Positions 26,154 through 33,112 of a DNA stretch of 59,540 bases are shown here, one piece after another. The DNA comes from Streptococcus ovuberis (lineage in GTDB: Bacteria; Bacillota; Bacilli; Lactobacillales; Streptococcaceae). Made by a program: the position numbers and the translations under genes. Position 1 is the first letter of the stretch. Each line of letters starts with the position of its first letter. The DNA is taken from assembly GCF_012396585.1 (NCBI RefSeq), contig NZ_JAAXPR010000014.1:1-59540 (forward strand). The letters run 5' to 3'. The notes beneath the pieces were generated by a model that was given only the letters and a program-made list of their open reading frames with translations, made no database searches and was not told the origin of the DNA.

Positions 26154-27044
26154 TTATAACTGATGGGTTTGTGCCTTTTCTTGGTAGACATCTTGGAGAA
26201 GTTTGATGAAATCAGTGATGGTTTGACGTTGGTCATCCTTATGGCTGACTAAAACACAGTCAAATGTTTCCTCAGTGTCAAAGGGAATCCAACGGAATTC
26301 TCTTGAAAAATCTTTGAGATAACCAGGACTCAGGCAGACTGCCTGCTCTGAAGCGACACTAACCATCGTAAAATCATGAGTTGGACTATTGAGAGTCTGG
26401 AGTTTGACTTGATCAAGGACTTTTTTTTGTACCCGTCTAAGGGTTTGGCTAGATCCTCCGTTGACGAGGAGTGTCCGATCAATGAGGTCCTGAGCCCCTG
26501 CTAGAGTGAGTTGGGCAAGAGGATCGTGGGGATTGACTAAGAGATAAATATGGCTAGTGTAGAGGGGATGGATAAAGGCATTTGGCAATTTTTCAGCCAT
26601 TTCTCTGGTGGTGAAAATAAGGTCTACTTGCTTTTCTCGAAAACGTGTAAGCCAATCTTTTTGGGCGATGTCTGGTGTGACGAGAACATCTTTATGCTGT
26701 TTTCGAAAGGTTTTGATAGCCTGTGGTAGAAAATGGAGGTGAGAGCGAAAAGGATAGCCGATCGTAATATTATCACTGTATTGGCTGGAAAAATTTTGTC
26801 CCTGCTCGATAGCCCCCAGTAACTGTTGGCGGATGCCCAAGAGTTGTTGATAAAAGCCTTGCCCAGCAGGGGTGAGGCGTATAGATTTCCCGAGGCGTTC
26901 AAAGATAAGAAAGCCGATTTCTTCCTCAACACTCTTGATCTGATAGGAAAGTGCTGGTTGTGAAATAAATAGATTTTCGGCGGCACGGTTAAAATTCAGG
27001 GTCTGAGCTGCTTCAATCACGTAGTCCATTTGTTTACTGTTCAT
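26154..27044 (-). CDS. LysR-family transcriptional regulator
   Basis: 296 residues. The N-terminal winged HTH reads TLNFNRAAENLFISQPALSYQIK, with EEEIGFLIFERLGKSIRLTPAGQ, followed by a LysR substrate-binding domain. I take the second ATG (27044) because AAGGAG directly abuts the first. It is divergent from the cluster at 27192-29108, the usual LysR arrangement, so that cluster is the likely target. The AT-rich 147-base intergenic region has several TTATAA-centred dyads (for example TTATAA at both ends of the segment near 27056-27081) but no single clear T-N11-A site. The gene is convergent with the IS3 element. Confidence 0.9.
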   Translation of the reverse strand: MNSKQMDYVIEAAQTLNFNRAAENLFISQPALSYQIKSVEEEIGFLIFERLGKSIRLTPAGQGFYQQLLGIRQQLLGAIEQGQNFSSQYSDNITIGYPFRSHLHFLPQAIKTFRKQHKDVLVTPDIAQKDWLTRFREKQVDLIFTTREMAEKLPNAFIHPLYTSHIYLLVNPHDPLAQLTLAGAQDLIDRTLLVNGGSSQTLRRVQKKVLDQVKLQTLNSPTHDFTMVSVASEQAVCLSPGYLKDFSREFRWIPFDTEETFDCVLVSHKDDQRQTITDFIKLLQDVYQEKAQTHQL

Positions 27045-27191
27045 CACCATCTCCTTATAAAATTATTTTATTGATTATAAAAATAATGTATTGGATAATT
27101 TTATTATAAACCCTTATACTGATTTTAACAATAAAAAGACAAACGGGAATCAGCTTTAAAAGCGATTTCGAGATGTTAAGGAGAATGTTAA

Positions 27192-27626
27192 ATGACAGAT
27201 TTAGAGCAGTTAATGGCAGAACGAGAGATTCGTTATCTTGTGGATCATTCAGCATATCTGGCTGATCAACGGAATGTTGAAGGCGTTTTGGCTTATTATC
27301 ATCCAGATGCTATCCTTCAAGCAGGTGATATGCAAATTAGAGGGCATGAAGCACTGGAACAACTGTTTAACCAGTTGCTATCAACACCCAAAGTGGTATC
27401 TCATCAAAACGGGCAGCTGATCTTACTGATTGAGTCTGAAACATTGGCTAGAGGTATCAGTTATTGTCAGTCGGTTTATGTAAATGTCTTAGATGGCAAG
27501 CTTCAAAGGCAAACCAGCCAAATCGTCTATTACGATACTTATGCTAAGGTGGACGGTAAATGGGTCATCAAGCATCGGATTAGTGAAACTATTTGGCAAA
27601 CACATCTTAATATAGAGGAGGACTGA
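27192..27626 (+). CDS. SnoaL-like / NTF2-fold protein
   Basis: 144 residues with the SnoaL_4 pattern: an N-terminal LEQLMAEREIRYLVDHSAYLADQRN, then YYHPDAILQAGDMQIRGHEAL and a C-terminal strand DGKWVIKHRIS. NTF2-like proteins bind or isomerise small hydrophobic molecules, often in pathways with oxidoreductases. AAGGAGAATG precedes ATG 27192. The aldo/keto reductase gene follows two bases after the stop, so the two proteins likely act on related substrates under the LysR regulator. Confidence 0.8.
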   Translation: MTDLEQLMAEREIRYLVDHSAYLADQRNVEGVLAYYHPDAILQAGDMQIRGHEALEQLFNQLLSTPKVVSHQNGQLILLIESETLARGISYCQSVYVNVLDGKLQRQTSQIVYYDTYAKVDGKWVIKHRISETIWQTHLNIEED

Positions 27627-27628
27627 GA

Positions 27629-28597
27629 ATGGAATACGTGAATTTGGGAAGGACAGGGCTAAAGGTATCACGAGTTGGTCTTGGTTGTATGAGTTTTGGG
27701 ACACCGGATGCTGGAGGGATTCCAGGAAAGGTCACTGAAAAAGAGGCGCGTGGCATTGTAAAGTATGCTCTTGATGCAGGGATTAACTTTTTTGATACGG
27801 CCAACTATTATTCATTGGGCTTGAGTGAGGAAATTCTCGGACGCGCCCTAAAAGACTTTGCCAATAGGGAAGAAGTGATCATCTCGACCAAGCTTTATTA
27901 CCCTATGTTTGATGGGGCAAATGCCAAAGGTTTATCGCGTAAGGCTATTTTTGACCAAGTAGAAAACTCGCTCAAGCGATTAGGAACGGATTATATCGAT
28001 CTTTATGTTATCCATCGGTGGGATTATACCACGCCAATTGAGGAAGTAATGGAGGCGCTTAATGATTTGGTTCGTATGGGAAAAGTCCGTTACATTGGTG
28101 CTTCGAGCATGTATGCCTGGCAATTTGTAAAAGCTAATAGTATCGCTGACAAGAGAGGTTGGGCAAAATTTGTTTCTATGCAAAATACCATAAACTTAAT
28201 TTACCGGGAAGAGGAAAAGGAGATGTTTCCGATGTGCCTTTCTGAAGGTATCGCTGTAACCCCCTATTCACCGATTGCTCACGGTGCCTTGACTCGCCCC
28301 CCAGAGGAACTTGGAAGGTCATCTAGTAGTCAATTGCAAAGTCCCTATGTTTTAGAACATGACAGAGAAATTATCAGACGAACCAGAGAAATAGCGGCTA
28401 AGTACCAGGTTAGTCCTGGACAGGTTGCTCTTGCTTGGGTTTATGCTAAACCAGGTGTCACAGCACCGCTTATTGGTGGTTCCAAGATTGCCTATGTCCA
28501 AGAAGCGATTGATGCGCTTGAGTTGGTTCTATCCGCTGAGGACATTGCTTATCTGGAAGCACCTTATGTGCCTCACAAACAATACGGATTTCGTTAG
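27629..28597 (+). CDS. Aldo/keto reductase
   Basis: 322 residues. The AKR signatures are LGRTGLKVSRVGLGCMSFG at the start, DAGINFFDTANYYSLG with the catalytic Asp and Tyr, the Lys in VIISTKLYYP and the NADPH-binding ALAWVYAKPGVTAPLIGGSK near the end. It is closest to the YakC/IolS-like group of NADP-dependent carbonyl reductases. GGAGG precedes ATG 27629 and overlaps the SnoaL gene end. The physiological carbonyl substrate is unknown. Confidence 0.92.
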   Translation: MEYVNLGRTGLKVSRVGLGCMSFGTPDAGGIPGKVTEKEARGIVKYALDAGINFFDTANYYSLGLSEEILGRALKDFANREEVIISTKLYYPMFDGANAKGLSRKAIFDQVENSLKRLGTDYIDLYVIHRWDYTTPIEEVMEALNDLVRMGKVRYIGASSMYAWQFVKANSIADKRGWAKFVSMQNTINLIYREEEKEMFPMCLSEGIAVTPYSPIAHGALTRPPEELGRSSSSQLQSPYVLEHDREIIRRTREIAAKYQVSPGQVALAWVYAKPGVTAPLIGGSKIAYVQEAIDALELVLSAEDIAYLEAPYVPHKQYGFR

Positions 28598-28739
28598 ATG
28601 AAACGCCAGAAAACGATAGTCATCATCATCCCCTTAGCTATGCTTGCCTGTTCTCATGCAAGGTCAATGGTCAGGCTGGTTAGTGAGCAGTGCGATTGGG
28701 GTAGAGGACTTACGACTCAGTCAAGGAGAAGGAGAAACA
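28598..28739 (+). pseudogene. Remnant of a lipoprotein-like gene
   Basis: The ATG at 28598 directly follows the aldo/keto reductase stop and encodes MKRQKTIVIIIPLAMLACSH, which looks like a lipoprotein signal peptide with Cys 18. Sense then fades: the same frame turns Arg-rich and stops at 28769-28771. Another frame (from about 28641) reads QGQWSGWLVSSAIGVEDLRL and continues into the next gene. The pattern suggests that a secreted-protein gene lost its middle by deletion. I cannot name the family. Confidence 0.4.
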
Positions 28740-29108
28740 ATGACCGAGCAATTACTAGAAAAGCATTTTAGACAAGTTAACCGTGCTATGGTTGACCAAG
28801 ATATTGACACCTTAGAAGTACTCCTTGATAAGGAGATGAGCTTGATCCATATGACCGGCTATGTGCAGCCTAAGGCCGAATGGTTGGCAGATATTGCTTC
28901 AGGTCAAATGAGCTATTTTAGCTCTACGCATGAAAAAGTAGAAAACGTTAAGATTGAAGGAAATCGTGCAAAGATGACGAGCTATGATTTGGTAGAAGCG
29001 TCTATCTGGGGAAGTACCCGCCATACTTGGCGCTTGAAGATGGACGTCCATTTCGAAAAGAAAGACGGGGATTGGAAGATTGTGAAGCAAATTGCTTCAA
29101 CTTTCTGA
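28740..29108 (+). CDS. DUF4440 / SnoaL-like NTF2-fold protein
   Basis: 122 residues from ATG 28740, which follows AAGGAGA. The frame is open upstream to 28644, but that start lacks an RBS and adds the remnant described before. The sequence TEQLLEKHFRQVNRAMVDQD, LEVLLDKEMSLIHMTGYVQP and WRLKMDVHFEKKDGDWKIVK fits the DUF4440 nuclear-transport-factor-2 fold. It is the second NTF2-fold protein beside this aldo/keto reductase and should be under the same LysR-linked control. Confidence 0.82.
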   Translation: MTEQLLEKHFRQVNRAMVDQDIDTLEVLLDKEMSLIHMTGYVQPKAEWLADIASGQMSYFSSTHEKVENVKIEGNRAKMTSYDLVEASIWGSTRHTWRLKMDVHFEKKDGDWKIVKQIASTF

Positions 29109-29467
29109 ATGATGCGCTACGTCAAAAAAGACCTTTCGATCATTAGTTCTAAGCTGTAGATAAGTCTACTGAGAGATAAGTAGCGCTAATGGTTTGTGAT
29201 TTTTAGTTTTGATGTCAAATAAATCGACTGGTAAGAACATTTAGTGCCAATAAGCAGAAGGTAAGTACAGCGCGTCTTAATGGTTTGGTAATCATCGCAT
29301 TGGTTTAAATGCTGGCCATCCTAAAAAATAAGGTTGCTGGTCAAAGAACAATTTTGTAGAGAAGCCTCACTGGGAAGGTTAAGTATAGTGAAAAGGCTTG
29401 CTATCAAGATCCTGGGAATAACTCTTGAAGTGAAATGGTTTTCAGGTGCATAAGGTGAAAAGCCTTA
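29109..29467. other. 359-base stretch with no recognisable gene
   Basis: All six frames are interrupted often and no family motif is readable. AATGAT ... ATCATT near 29108-29142 could be a weak hairpin after the DUF4440 gene. The stretch leads directly to the MITE at 29468 and probably represents decayed sequence. Confidence 0.4.
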
Positions 29468-29628
29468 GAACCTGTATTCACAATAGAAATACTGACTAGA
29501 ATGGGCGAATTTTAGCTTACTCACTATCAGATGTTCTGGTAGTACGGCCATTATGCCCGCAAAAATTGTCCTCAGTTGGCCAAAAACTAGCCTAATTAAC
29601 TTAGTATTCCTATTATGAATACAGGTTC
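29468..29628. repeat. 161-bp MITE with long inverted ends and TTA target duplication
   Basis: The left end GAACCTGTATTCACAATAG and the right end, on the minus strand, GAACCTGTATTCATAATAG continue to about 26 bases with two differences (next bases AAATACT and GAATACT). TTA lies immediately outside both ends (29465-29467 and 29629-29631), a three-base target duplication. The inside is non-coding. This is a textbook miniature inverted-repeat element; a three-base TNA duplication is typical of the IS427 branch of the IS5 family, which may supply the transposase (inference). Confidence 0.75.
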
Positions 29629-29715
29629 TTATATCCGCACCCAATTCTTGCCTAAGGTATTCGGTTTACTAGATGCCTTGCCAGTCTTGTTTTAGGACTA
29701 GGGGCGCTTGCCATT

Positions 29716-29823
29716 GAGTATCAACACAAGCTACTCAATGGCTTGGATACTATTGGCATCCCCCTTCCGTATGAAGAAGTCATTACCGCCTACGAGCAAA
29801 ATTAGATGAGGTATTGGTTGTAG
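29716..29823 (+). pseudogene. Relic of a second leuD, 3' end only
   Basis: The frame reads [20 protein letters not shown] then EVITAYEQN, stop, and MRYWL with TAG, aligning with the end of LeuD at 22222-22329 ([32 protein letters not shown]). Stretches such as the bases coding for ITAYEQN are identical while others differ, so this is not a fresh copy. The 86 bases before it, back to the MITE, are not recognisably leuD. Confidence 0.8.
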
Positions 29824-29879
29824 GCAGAAAAATATCTCCAAAAATGCTACAATAGGATTCAAAGAGGAGGTGACCCGTA

Positions 29880-30167
29880 ATGTCACGAACGGTTTATTTT
29901 TCTACACGTCAACAGCAAGGTGGCTGTGGTTGTTTAGCATTTGGATTAATCTTGGGGTTGTTAGTTCTTAAATCTTTTTGGCGACCAGTTCTACTGTTCT
30001 TATTAGTGGTGACAGTCAGTGGTTGGATTCGGTCTGTCGTTATCAGCCAAAAGTCCCAATCCTTCTATGAGGAGCAGACTTACTTTGAAGATGAGGTTGG
30101 TTCTTACAAGAGCGACCCTTACCAATCGCGTAAGCGCAAAGAAGCAGATGTTATTGAAGAAGATTAA
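29880..30167 (+). CDS. Small membrane protein, unknown function
   Basis: 95 residues. GAGGAGG lies nine bases before ATG 29880. It has a short polar N-terminus with a GGCGC run, then a hydrophobic block (about residues 18-52, one or two helices, broken at FWRP), and a charged, Tyr/Glu-rich cytoplasmic tail (YEEQTYFEDEVGSYKSDPYQ) ending KRKEADVIEED. The clean RBS and strong amino-acid bias support a real gene. I do not recognise the family and no partner gene is obvious. Confidence 0.65.
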   Translation: MSRTVYFSTRQQQGGCGCLAFGLILGLLVLKSFWRPVLLFLLVVTVSGWIRSVVISQKSQSFYEEQTYFEDEVGSYKSDPYQSRKRKEADVIEED

Positions 30168-30461
30168 GGAAGTGAAAGAGGCATATAGCATTCAAGCGTA
30201 AGGGATGGTTTTAATGAGCAAGTCTGCTAGATTTTAAAAATGGAACGAGTTTTGATACTTCAGAGAAAGGTGTGCCTCAACAGTAAGAAAGGACTGAAAT
30301 CGTTGTTTAAATTTCAGGGGCTATTCTTAAGGCATGGTGGTCAAATTCTTGTTTGAGAAGTCTACCTGTATACGCTTTTAGACATTTTTAGCCACTATAA
30401 AGGAAGACTAGTCAAAGCAGTCCTGAATGGCTAGAGTAAAAAGGAAGTAGCAGTTGATAGA
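30168..30461. other. 294-base stretch with no recognisable gene
   Basis: Only short, interrupted frames are present between the small membrane protein and the terminator at 30462. No motif or repeat stands out. Confidence 0.4.
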
Positions 30462-30501
30462 GCCAGAAGGACCTTGCTAAGGGTTCTCCTTGGCTTTTTT
30501 T
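30462..30501 (+). terminator. Terminator upstream of the beta-glucoside operon
   Basis: GCCAGAAGGACC pairs with GGTTCTCCTTGGC with small bulges, followed by a run of seven T residues. It isolates the PTS operon promoter from upstream transcription. Confidence 0.7.
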
Positions 30502-30552
30502 ATTATGGCCAAGTTTATCTTATTTCCATTTTAAAATGGAAAATAAATAACT

Positions 30553-30590
30553 TTAAAAGCGTTTACATAGTTGGTAAAAAGGTGTATGAT
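30553..30590 (+). promoter_or_regulatory. PTS operon promoter overlapped by a cre site
   Basis: TTTACA (30562-30567) and TATGAT (30585-30590) are 17 bases apart. TTAAAAGCGTTTACAT (30553-30568) matches the catabolite-responsive element WTGNAANCGNWNNCWW except for A in place of G at position 3. Because it covers the -35 box, CcpA binding should repress the operon when preferred sugars are present. Confidence 0.75.
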
Positions 30591-30619
30591 AAAACCAAAG
30601 AGAACAAGGAGGTTTTGAC

Positions 30620-31996
30620 ATGCTAACGTTTCCGAATCAGTTTTTATGGGGCAGTTCAACCTCAGGGCCTCAATCTGAGGGGCGGATTGCTGGAGATGGA
30701 AAGGGAGACAATACCTGGGACCATTGGTTTCGGACTAATCCTGAAAAATTCCATGGCGGGGTAGGGCCTGAGGTTACGTCGAGCTTTTACCAGAATTATG
30801 CGAGCGATTTGGACCTCTTGGTAGAGACAGGGCATACGGCCTTTCGAACGTCAATCCAATGGTCGCGCTTGATTCCCGATGGAGATGGAGTGATCAACGA
30901 ATTAGCTGTTGAATTCTATAGAAAGGTCTTTCAGGGGGTTAAGGATCGCAAGATTGAGCTTTTGGTCAATCTGTACCACTTTGATTTACCCATGGCTTTA
31001 GAAGAAAAAGGAGGCTGGACCCAACGTGCAACCGTAGAAGCTTACGAGCGCTACGCTAGGACTTGCTTTGAAAGGTTTGGTGACTTAGTAGACCGCTGGA
31101 TTACCTTCAATGAGCCCATTGTCCCTGTTGAATGTGGCTATTTTTACCAACTTCATTATCCAGCAACGGTAGATCCCAAAGCAGGTATTCAGGTGGCTTA
31201 TCATACCCAGCTGGCTAGTAGTTTAGCTGTTAGAGCTAGCCATGAGATCAATCCAGATGCTCCTATTGGCATTGTCTTGAACTTGACACCAGCTTATCCA
31301 AGAAGCCAACATCCAGCTGATCTTAAGGCGGCTCGAATCGCAGAACTTTTTCAAGCTAAGTCATTCTTGGATCCTTCTGTTAAGGGAGAATACCCTGCCG
31401 AGTTAGTGTCCATAATCAAAGAACATGATTTGCTGCCGACCTACCAGTCAGAAGACTTGGACATTATCCGTCAAAACACTGTAGATTATTTGGGGGTCAA
31501 CTATTACCAACCGCTCCGTGTGGCTGCACCTAAATACCAACCACACCCAGACTCGCCCTTCTTTCCAGAGGTTTACTTTGACCATTATGTCATGCCTGGT
31601 CGCAAGATGAATCCCCACCGTGGCTGGGAGATTTATGAGCGTGGAATTTATGACATTGCTCTTGATATCAAGGAAAATTATGGCAATATTGAGTGGATTC
31701 TGACGGAGAATGGTATGGGTGTTGAAGGAGAAGAAAAATTCCGCCAGAACGGCATTATTCAAGACGATTATAGAATTGAGTTTATCAAGGGCCATCTGGA
31801 AGAACTGTACCGTGCAATCCAAGAAGGGGCCAACTGCCAAGGTTACCTGCTTTGGACCTTTATTGACTGTTGGTCCTGGCTCAACAGTTATAAAAACCGT
31901 TATGGCTTGGTCGAGCTGGACCTAGCAGACCAGAGCAGACGGCTGAAGAAGTCTGGTTACTGGTTTAAGGAACTGAGCCAGAACAATGGGTTTTAG
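30620..31996 (+). CDS. GH1 6-phospho-beta-glucosidase
   Basis: 458 residues, GH1 length. It starts FPNQFLWGSSTSGPQSEG, the GH1 N-terminal signature. The acid/base glutamate lies in ITFNEPIVP at about residue 165 and the nucleophile in LTENGMG at about 361. FRTSIQWSRLIP and LWTFIDCWSWLNSYKNRYGL are also family motifs. It should split phosphorylated beta-glucosides brought in by the downstream PTS. GGAGG precedes ATG 30620. First gene of a seven-gene operon with short gaps or overlaps. Confidence 0.93.
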   Translation: MLTFPNQFLWGSSTSGPQSEGRIAGDGKGDNTWDHWFRTNPEKFHGGVGPEVTSSFYQNYASDLDLLVETGHTAFRTSIQWSRLIPDGDGVINELAVEFYRKVFQGVKDRKIELLVNLYHFDLPMALEEKGGWTQRATVEAYERYARTCFERFGDLVDRWITFNEPIVPVECGYFYQLHYPATVDPKAGIQVAYHTQLASSLAVRASHEINPDAPIGIVLNLTPAYPRSQHPADLKAARIAELFQAKSFLDPSVKGEYPAELVSIIKEHDLLPTYQSEDLDIIRQNTVDYLGVNYYQPLRVAAPKYQPHPDSPFFPEVYFDHYVMPGRKMNPHRGWEIYERGIYDIALDIKENYGNIEWILTENGMGVEGEEKFRQNGIIQDDYRIEFIKGHLEELYRAIQEGANCQGYLLWTFIDCWSWLNSYKNRYGLVELDLADQSRRLKKSGYWFKELSQNNGF

Positions 31997-32005
31997 GAGG
32001 GGCAA

Positions 32006-33112
32006 ATGGTCAAATTAGGATTTTCACTCTACCCTGAGGGGCAAGATTTAGAGAGGATGTTTGCTTACATTGATGGCTTTAAAGGCTACGATTGTGAGCG
32101 TGTCTTTCTCAGCCTGCTACAATTAGGTGTTGATGACAAGGAGACCTTTGACCACTACCGTCGGATCGTCGCCTATTGTCAGCAAGCAGGTTTTAGGGTG
32201 TTTGCGGATCTTAACCCAGACTTTATTAAAAAGATGGGCTGGGAGGACGATTTAATTGGGAGAGCAGCGGCATTTGGCTTGTCCGGCATTCGCTTGGATG
32301 AATCCTACGACGATGACCAGCTGGTAGAGCTGACCAAAAATGCTTTAGGCATCCAAATCGAACTAAACATGAGTACCGAGCCTGATCTGCTGGATCGTTT
32401 AAGAACAAAAGGAGCTAATTTCAGCCAAATAACAGCTTGCCACAATTTTTATCCACGGCGGTTTACAGGTCTTGGAACGACCTATTTCCAAAACATCAGT
32501 CAGGCTTATAGTAACTATGGCATTGAACGAGCTGCTTTTATCAGTGCTAAAACCGCAACTACGGGTCCTTGGCCAGTGTTTGAGGGGTTGCCGACTCTTG
32601 AGATGCATCGGGATCTCCCGATTCATGCCCAGTACAAATGGTTGGCAGCAACCGGTTTGGTTGACCACATCATCATTTCCAACCAATTTATTTCAGCTGA
32701 AGAGTTAGCTAGTATTGTCCAAAATGATACGATGACCTTTGACGTCCAACTGAGTGAGGGCCTTTCTGAAGTGGAAGTTGCAATTGTGACAGAGCCTCAT
32801 GCTTATCGTGGGGATGTTTCAGATTATGTGGTTCGCTCGACCGGGCATCGGGCACGTTACAGCCAGGCAAGGATTTTACCAAGACAAGCTGGCCAGGCTG
32901 TGAAACGAGGGACGATTTTGATTGATAATCAGGATTATGCGCGTTACTGTGGGGAATTACAACTGGCTTTGATGGAGTTTACAGCAAGTCATAAAACCAA
33001 TCTTGTTGGTCAAATCTGTGATTATGATTTGCCCCTTCTAGATCTGTTGTTACCGTGGCAGGCATTTTCCTTAAATCCAGTTATTCAAGGAGACAGCCAT
33101 GCTGACGAATAA
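32006..33112 (+). CDS. DUF871 (MupG-like) TIM-barrel protein
   Basis: 368 residues. MVKLGFSLYPEGQDLERM, ERVFLSLLQL, GIRLDESYDD, ACHNFYPRRFTGLG and PTLEMHRDLP are DUF871 hallmarks: an N-terminal TIM barrel followed by a cyclophilin-like domain. One member, MupG of Staphylococcus aureus, is a 6-phospho-muramidase that splits MurNAc-6P-GlcNAc; others are uncharacterised. Lying between a phospho-glucosidase and PTS genes, it is probably a second hydrolase for the phosphorylated sugar imported here. AGGAGG precedes ATG 32006. It overlaps the regulator gene by 14 bases. Confidence 0.87.
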   Translation: MVKLGFSLYPEGQDLERMFAYIDGFKGYDCERVFLSLLQLGVDDKETFDHYRRIVAYCQQAGFRVFADLNPDFIKKMGWEDDLIGRAAAFGLSGIRLDESYDDDQLVELTKNALGIQIELNMSTEPDLLDRLRTKGANFSQITACHNFYPRRFTGLGTTYFQNISQAYSNYGIERAAFISAKTATTGPWPVFEGLPTLEMHRDLPIHAQYKWLAATGLVDHIIISNQFISAEELASIVQNDTMTFDVQLSEGLSEVEVAIVTEPHAYRGDVSDYVVRSTGHRARYSQARILPRQAGQAVKRGTILIDNQDYARYCGELQLALMEFTASHKTNLVGQICDYDLPLLDLLLPWQAFSLNPVIQGDSHADE

